Of a stretch of DNA of 8,944 bases, positions 6,434-8,944 are shown piece by piece. Source of the DNA: Pseudomonadota bacterium (GTDB lineage: Bacteria; Pseudomonadota; Gammaproteobacteria; Xanthomonadales; Marinicellaceae); assembly GCA_008501575.1 (NCBI GenBank), contig QQUO01000075.1, positions 1 to 8,944 of the forward strand, in the 5' to 3' direction. The notes beneath the pieces were generated by a model. The model made no database searches. It worked only from the letters and a program-made list of their open reading frames with translations, and was not told where the DNA came from. Position 1 is the first letter of the stretch. Each line of letters opens with the position of its first letter. The translations under genes were made by a program, and so were the position numbers.

Positions 6434-7231
6434 ATGAAACTGCACTTCCCACACGGCGAACACCCCGACGTTATGTTGGAAAATGGGCAATACACCATTG
6501 GTGGCGATAATGCCGCTGATATCACGATTGAAGACAAAGGTTTAGCAGACATTCATGTGACGCTGACAGTCAAGGGATCGGATTATTCAGTGACCGTACC
6601 CAATGAATCCAGTTTGGTGTCCATCAACGGCAAATTGGTAAAAGACGACAGAGAAGTCCGTGCTGGTGATTTGCTGATTGCTTCACAAGTTCATATGAAA
6701 CTGCTGGACTCAACAGAAAAAGACAAAGCCGGAGATGATGGCAAAACCCGAATTCGTATGGCCTTACCTCAGTTTATTTTACGGGGTGTTTCCGGTGCCT
6801 ACTTTGGTAAAACATATCCGTTACGAGGTACCACCACCATTGGTCGACATTCGGACTGTCATATCTGTGTCAATGCCGAAGGTGTTTCACGTCGCCACAT
6901 GCAGATTGATGCCGATGCCACCGGTTTGGTGATTAAGGATTTAGACTCCTCCAATGGAACCTATGTGAATGGTGAAAAAATCAAATCCAAAGAATTACAA
7001 GTGGGCGATGAAATTCGCATTGATAACATTCGCTTTTTGGTACAAACCCCCGGTATGGGCGACCCCGCTTTAGATCTGGACAGTAAAAAATCAAAACAAA
7101 AACCATCAGCTGGTGAGCCTAATAGCACAGGGGGTGGCGGTCTGGCAAAATGGCTGATTACATTAATTATACTGGCCGGTGCAGTTGGGGCTGCCTGGTA
7201 CTTTGGTTATTTAGACAGCTTGTTGGCTTAA
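6434..7231 (+). CDS. Double FHA-domain protein with C-terminal membrane anchor
   Basis: 265 residues; not a gene I can name. The second FHA domain (about 115-205) is canonical: IGRHSDCHI (Arg138), VSRRH (Ser152, His155) and DSSNGTYVNG (Asn174, Gly175), the phosphothreonine-binding residues. The first (about 1-92) has the same fold pattern but is degenerate: IGGD replaces IGR, ADIH replaces SxxH, and only SINGKLV remains of the NG loop, so it probably does not bind phosphothreonine. A Gly/Ser/Lys-rich linker (about 206-236) leads to one hydrophobic helix (about 238-258) and a seven-residue end. With no signal peptide, this predicts a tail-anchored protein with both FHA domains in the cytoplasm. 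Such proteins usually dock Ser/Thr-kinase targets or assemble membrane complexes, but no kinase, phosphatase or secretion gene is in view. The start ATG has only a weak CGGA upstream. It has its own promoter; function is unknown. Confidence 0.9.
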   Translation: MKLHFPHGEHPDVMLENGQYTIGGDNAADITIEDKGLADIHVTLTVKGSDYSVTVPNESSLVSINGKLVKDDREVRAGDLLIASQVHMKLLDSTEKDKAGDDGKTRIRMALPQFILRGVSGAYFGKTYPLRGTTTIGRHSDCHICVNAEGVSRRHMQIDADATGLVIKDLDSSNGTYVNGEKIKSKELQVGDEIRIDNIRFLVQTPGMGDPALDLDSKKSKQKPSAGEPNSTGGGGLAKWLITLIILAGAVGAAWYFGYLDSLLA

Positions 7232-7238
7232 TTTCGAT

Positions 7239-7257
7239 TGGCCGCCAATTGCGGCCA
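7239..7257. terminator. Compact GC-rich hairpin after the FHA gene
   Basis: GGCCGC (7240-7245) and GCGGCC (7251-7256) pair perfectly around a CAATT loop, with one further T-A pair outside, giving a 7-bp stem. It begins 7 nt after the FHA stop. It is not followed by a T-run (ATTCTGTGCT), so it is either a weak or Rho-assisted terminator, an mRNA 3'-end stabiliser, or a structure in the paaG leader. Confidence 0.45.
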
Positions 7258-7279
7258 TTCTGTGCTGACGAAACATAAT
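7249..7279 (+). promoter_or_regulatory. Weak candidate promoter of paaGH
   Basis: CATAAT (7274-7279, 5 of 6) lies 19 bp after TTGCGG (7249-7254, 3 of 6), which overlaps the right arm of the hairpin. The 98-bp FHA-paaG gap and the change of function make a separate promoter plausible, but the signal is poor. Confidence 0.25.
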
Positions 7280-7329
7280 CTCATTTCTGGGTGCGCAGCA
7301 GCAACCGGCAAACATCAAACGCAAAATAT

Positions 7330-8133
7330 ATGACTGATACCTTAGCAAATCTCAAGACCCTTGAGTTATCTGTGAATGGCTCTGTGGCTCGTATTTACCT
7401 GAACCGTCCTGATAAACTCAATGCTTTCAACAAACAAATGCATCATGAATTGCAGTCTGTCCTTACTGAAATCGGGCAACGTGATGATATTCGTTGTGTC
7501 TTGTTATCGGGTAAAGGCAGAGGCTTTTGTGCCGGTCAAGACTTGGCTGAACGACAGGCGAATGATGATAAGCCACTTGATTTGGGAGATACGCTTGATC
7601 AAGGATTTAATCGCAGCATTCGCTTATTAAAACGCATTAAAGCACCGATTATTTGTGCTGTTAATGGTGTGGCAGCCGGTGCCGGCGCTAATCTGGCTTT
7701 AAATTGTGATATTGTGGTGGCTAAAAATTCAGCACGATTTATACAATCATTTTCATCAATTGGTTTGATACCTGATTGTAACGGCACTTGGATTTTGCCT
7801 AAGCTGGTCGGTTTGGCGCGGGCTAAAGCCATCACCATGCTGGCCACACCGGTGCAAGCTGAACAAGCCGAAGCTTGGGGCATGATTTATGCCGCTGTTC
7901 GTGACGAGGCATTTGATGACTGGGTTGAGGCACGAATTCAGGAAATCGCACAACGGCCCACAAAGGCCATGACCCATATTAAATTATTGTTGGATGAATC
8001 GTATTTAAATGATTTTGATGGGCATTTGGAACGAGAGCGTAATGTGCAACGTCTGTGTGGCCTAAGTCATGATTTTAAAGAAGGTGTTGCCGCCTTTAAC
8101 GAAAAAAGAAAACCACAATTTAAAGGACATTAA
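7330..8133 (+). CDS. paaG: PaaG-type enoyl-CoA isomerase/hydratase (crotonase family)
   Basis: 267 residues from ATG 7330. The frame is open to GTG 7291, but the 13 extra residues are not family-like, and ATG gives the usual N-terminus. Crotonase fold: the oxyanion hole is formed by GFCAGQDL (65-72) and NGVAAGAGANLAL (112-124), and GLIPDC (145-150) carries Asp149, the acid typical of PaaG-like isomerases rather than the Glu pair of classic hydratases. EGVAAFNEKRKPQFKG at the C-terminus closely matches E. coli PaaG. In the phenylacetate pathway PaaG turns ring-1,2-epoxyphenylacetyl-CoA into oxepin-CoA and also shifts the double bond of a dehydroadipyl-CoA intermediate. Asn151 stands where the family usually has the first Gly of GGTW. 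paaH begins 2 nt after the stop, so they share a transcript. A general unsaturated fatty-acid isomerase is the main alternative role. Confidence 0.87.
   Translation: MTDTLANLKTLELSVNGSVARIYLNRPDKLNAFNKQMHHELQSVLTEIGQRDDIRCVLLSGKGRGFCAGQDLAERQANDDKPLDLGDTLDQGFNRSIRLLKRIKAPIICAVNGVAAGAGANLALNCDIVVAKNSARFIQSFSSIGLIPDCNGTWILPKLVGLARAKAITMLATPVQAEQAEAWGMIYAAVRDEAFDDWVEARIQEIAQRPTKAMTHIKLLLDESYLNDFDGHLERERNVQRLCGLSHDFKEGVAAFNEKRKPQFKGH
8122..8127 (+). promoter_or_regulatory. Ribosome binding site of paaH inside the end of paaG
   Basis: AAAGGA lies 8 nt before ATG 8136 and overlaps the last codons of paaG. It is the clearest Shine-Dalgarno in the right half of the window. Confidence 0.65.
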
Positions 8134-8135
8134 TC

Positions 8136-8944
8136 ATGATTTCTAAAATTGCCGTATTGGGTGCCGGCACCATGGGCATTGGTATAGCTGAAGTGGCGGC
8201 GGCACACGGATGTCAGGTTAAATTATTTGATATCAATCAAACACTGATTAAAACAGCCATTGATGGCCTGTCGGCCAGACTTGATAAACGCATCGACAAA
8301 GGCAAAATCAATATTTCTGATAAAAAATCACTGTTACAGAACATCACAGCAGTTGATGAATTAAGCAAGTTAAAAGGCTGTGAATTGGTGATTGAAGCGG
8401 TGCTGGAAAAGTTGTCGGTAAAACAAAATTTATTTAAGCAGCTGGAACAAATTTGTGGTGAACAAACAATGCTGGCTTCCAACACATCCTCTATTTCAAT
8501 CACCGCCATTGCGGCTTGTTTACAACATCCCGAACGGGTGTTGGGCTTACATTTTTTTAATCCGGCACCGATTATGAAATTGGTCGAAGTCATTGCCGGT
8601 GTGAAGACAGAGCAAAACGTGCTTGCTCAAGCCACAGAACTCGTCACTGCCTGGGGTAAAGTGGCGGCTCAAGCCCAGTCAACACCGGGATTTATTGTTA
8701 ATCGGGTGGCACGGCCTTTTTACGGTGAAGCCTTAAAAATATACCAAGAACAGATGGCGGATATTCAAACCATTGATACCTGTATGCAGGATGCCGCCGG
8801 ATTTCGCATGGGACCGTTTCGCTTAATGGACCTGATAGGTATTGATGTCAATTTTCCGGTTAGTAAAACGGTTTATCATGCCATGTATGAAGATCCCCGT
8901 TATCGGCCTTCTTTGCTGCCGTCGGAAATGGGGGCAGCCGGCTT
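8136..8944 (+). CDS. paaH: 3-hydroxyacyl-CoA dehydrogenase, PaaH type (3' end outside window)
   Basis: The frame is open for 269 residues and continues past the right edge. The Rossmann motif GAGTMGIG (9-16) with Asp32 at the end of the second strand marks an NAD-binding site. Catalytic residues of the 3HCDH family are at the expected spacing: Ser118 (NTSS), His139 (HFFNPAP), Glu151 and Asn189 (GFIVNRVARPFY). The family-typical RMGPFRLMDLIGIDVNF follows (224-240). Similarity to E. coli PaaH (about 475 residues, with two dehydrogenase C-terminal domains) holds throughout, so about 40% is probably missing. PaaH oxidises 3-hydroxyadipyl-CoA to 3-oxoadipyl-CoA with NAD in phenylacetate breakdown; a 3-hydroxybutyryl-CoA dehydrogenase is the alternative, and a full-length sequence would separate the two. 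It is coupled to paaG by a 2-bp gap and a strong AAAGGA. Confidence 0.9.
   Translation, partial: MISKIAVLGAGTMGIGIAEVAAAHGCQVKLFDINQTLIKTAIDGLSARLDKRIDKGKINISDKKSLLQNITAVDELSKLKGCELVIEAVLEKLSVKQNLFKQLEQICGEQTMLASNTSSISITAIAACLQHPERVLGLHFFNPAPIMKLVEVIAGVKTEQNVLAQATELVTAWGKVAAQAQSTPGFIVNRVARPFYGEALKIYQEQMADIQTIDTCMQDAAGFRMGPFRLMDLIGIDVNFPVSKTVYHAMYEDPRYRPSLLPSEMGAAG

Noticed and set aside
7291..7329. GTG start 13 codons upstream for paaG
   Set aside because: The extra residues are polar and not family-like, no ribosome binding site precedes the GTG, and ATG 7330 gives the normal N-terminus.
1..8944. Defence system, mobile element, CRISPR or other undescribed multi-gene system
   Set aside because: Every long frame is a recognisable core gene or a common domain architecture; no direct-repeat array, transposase, integrase, att site or toxin-antitoxin pair is visible.

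Overview
The window looks like chromosomal core DNA from a gammaproteobacterium. GC content is moderate (low to mid 40s percent by eye, not computed). The evidence is the gloB / rnhA-dnaQ neighbourhood typical of that class, a DnaQ closely resembling the enterobacterial epsilon subunit, a YaaA family protein and a PaaG/PaaH pair. A finer placement would be a guess; a marine, Marinicella-like lineage would fit but is not shown. There is no sign of phage, insertion sequence, CRISPR, tRNA or rRNA. Gene packing is dense and no gene-free stretch exceeds about 135 bp.

Left part (1-3747): the 3' end of yaaA (peroxide stress/iron protein) runs rightward and converges on, and overlaps by 11 bp, a leftward gene for a membrane c-di-GMP protein. 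That protein is ordered signal peptide - periplasmic solute-binding domain - TM - PAS - GGDEF - EAL. Its GGDEF domain has a broken active site but keeps the RxxD inhibitory site, while its EAL domain keeps every catalytic residue, so it is predicted to be a phosphodiesterase. Upstream of it on the same strand lies gloB (glyoxalase II).

Middle part (3748-6368): a 76-bp divergent promoter region separates gloB from rnhA-dnaQ, which overlap by ATGA and should be translationally coupled (RNase HI and the replicative proofreading exonuclease). serS (seryl-tRNA synthetase) follows with its own likely promoter.

Right part (6369-8944): a protein with two FHA domains (the first degenerate) and a C-terminal membrane anchor has its own good sigma70-like promoter. 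It is followed by a compact hairpin and then a tight paaG-paaH pair of phenylacetyl-CoA/beta-oxidation type enzymes. paaH runs off the right edge.

I found no convincing new multi-gene system. The items most worth a second look are the sensory phosphodiesterase with its degenerate GGDEF, the tail-anchored double-FHA protein, and a terminator-like hairpin placed inside the coding sequence of the convergent gene.
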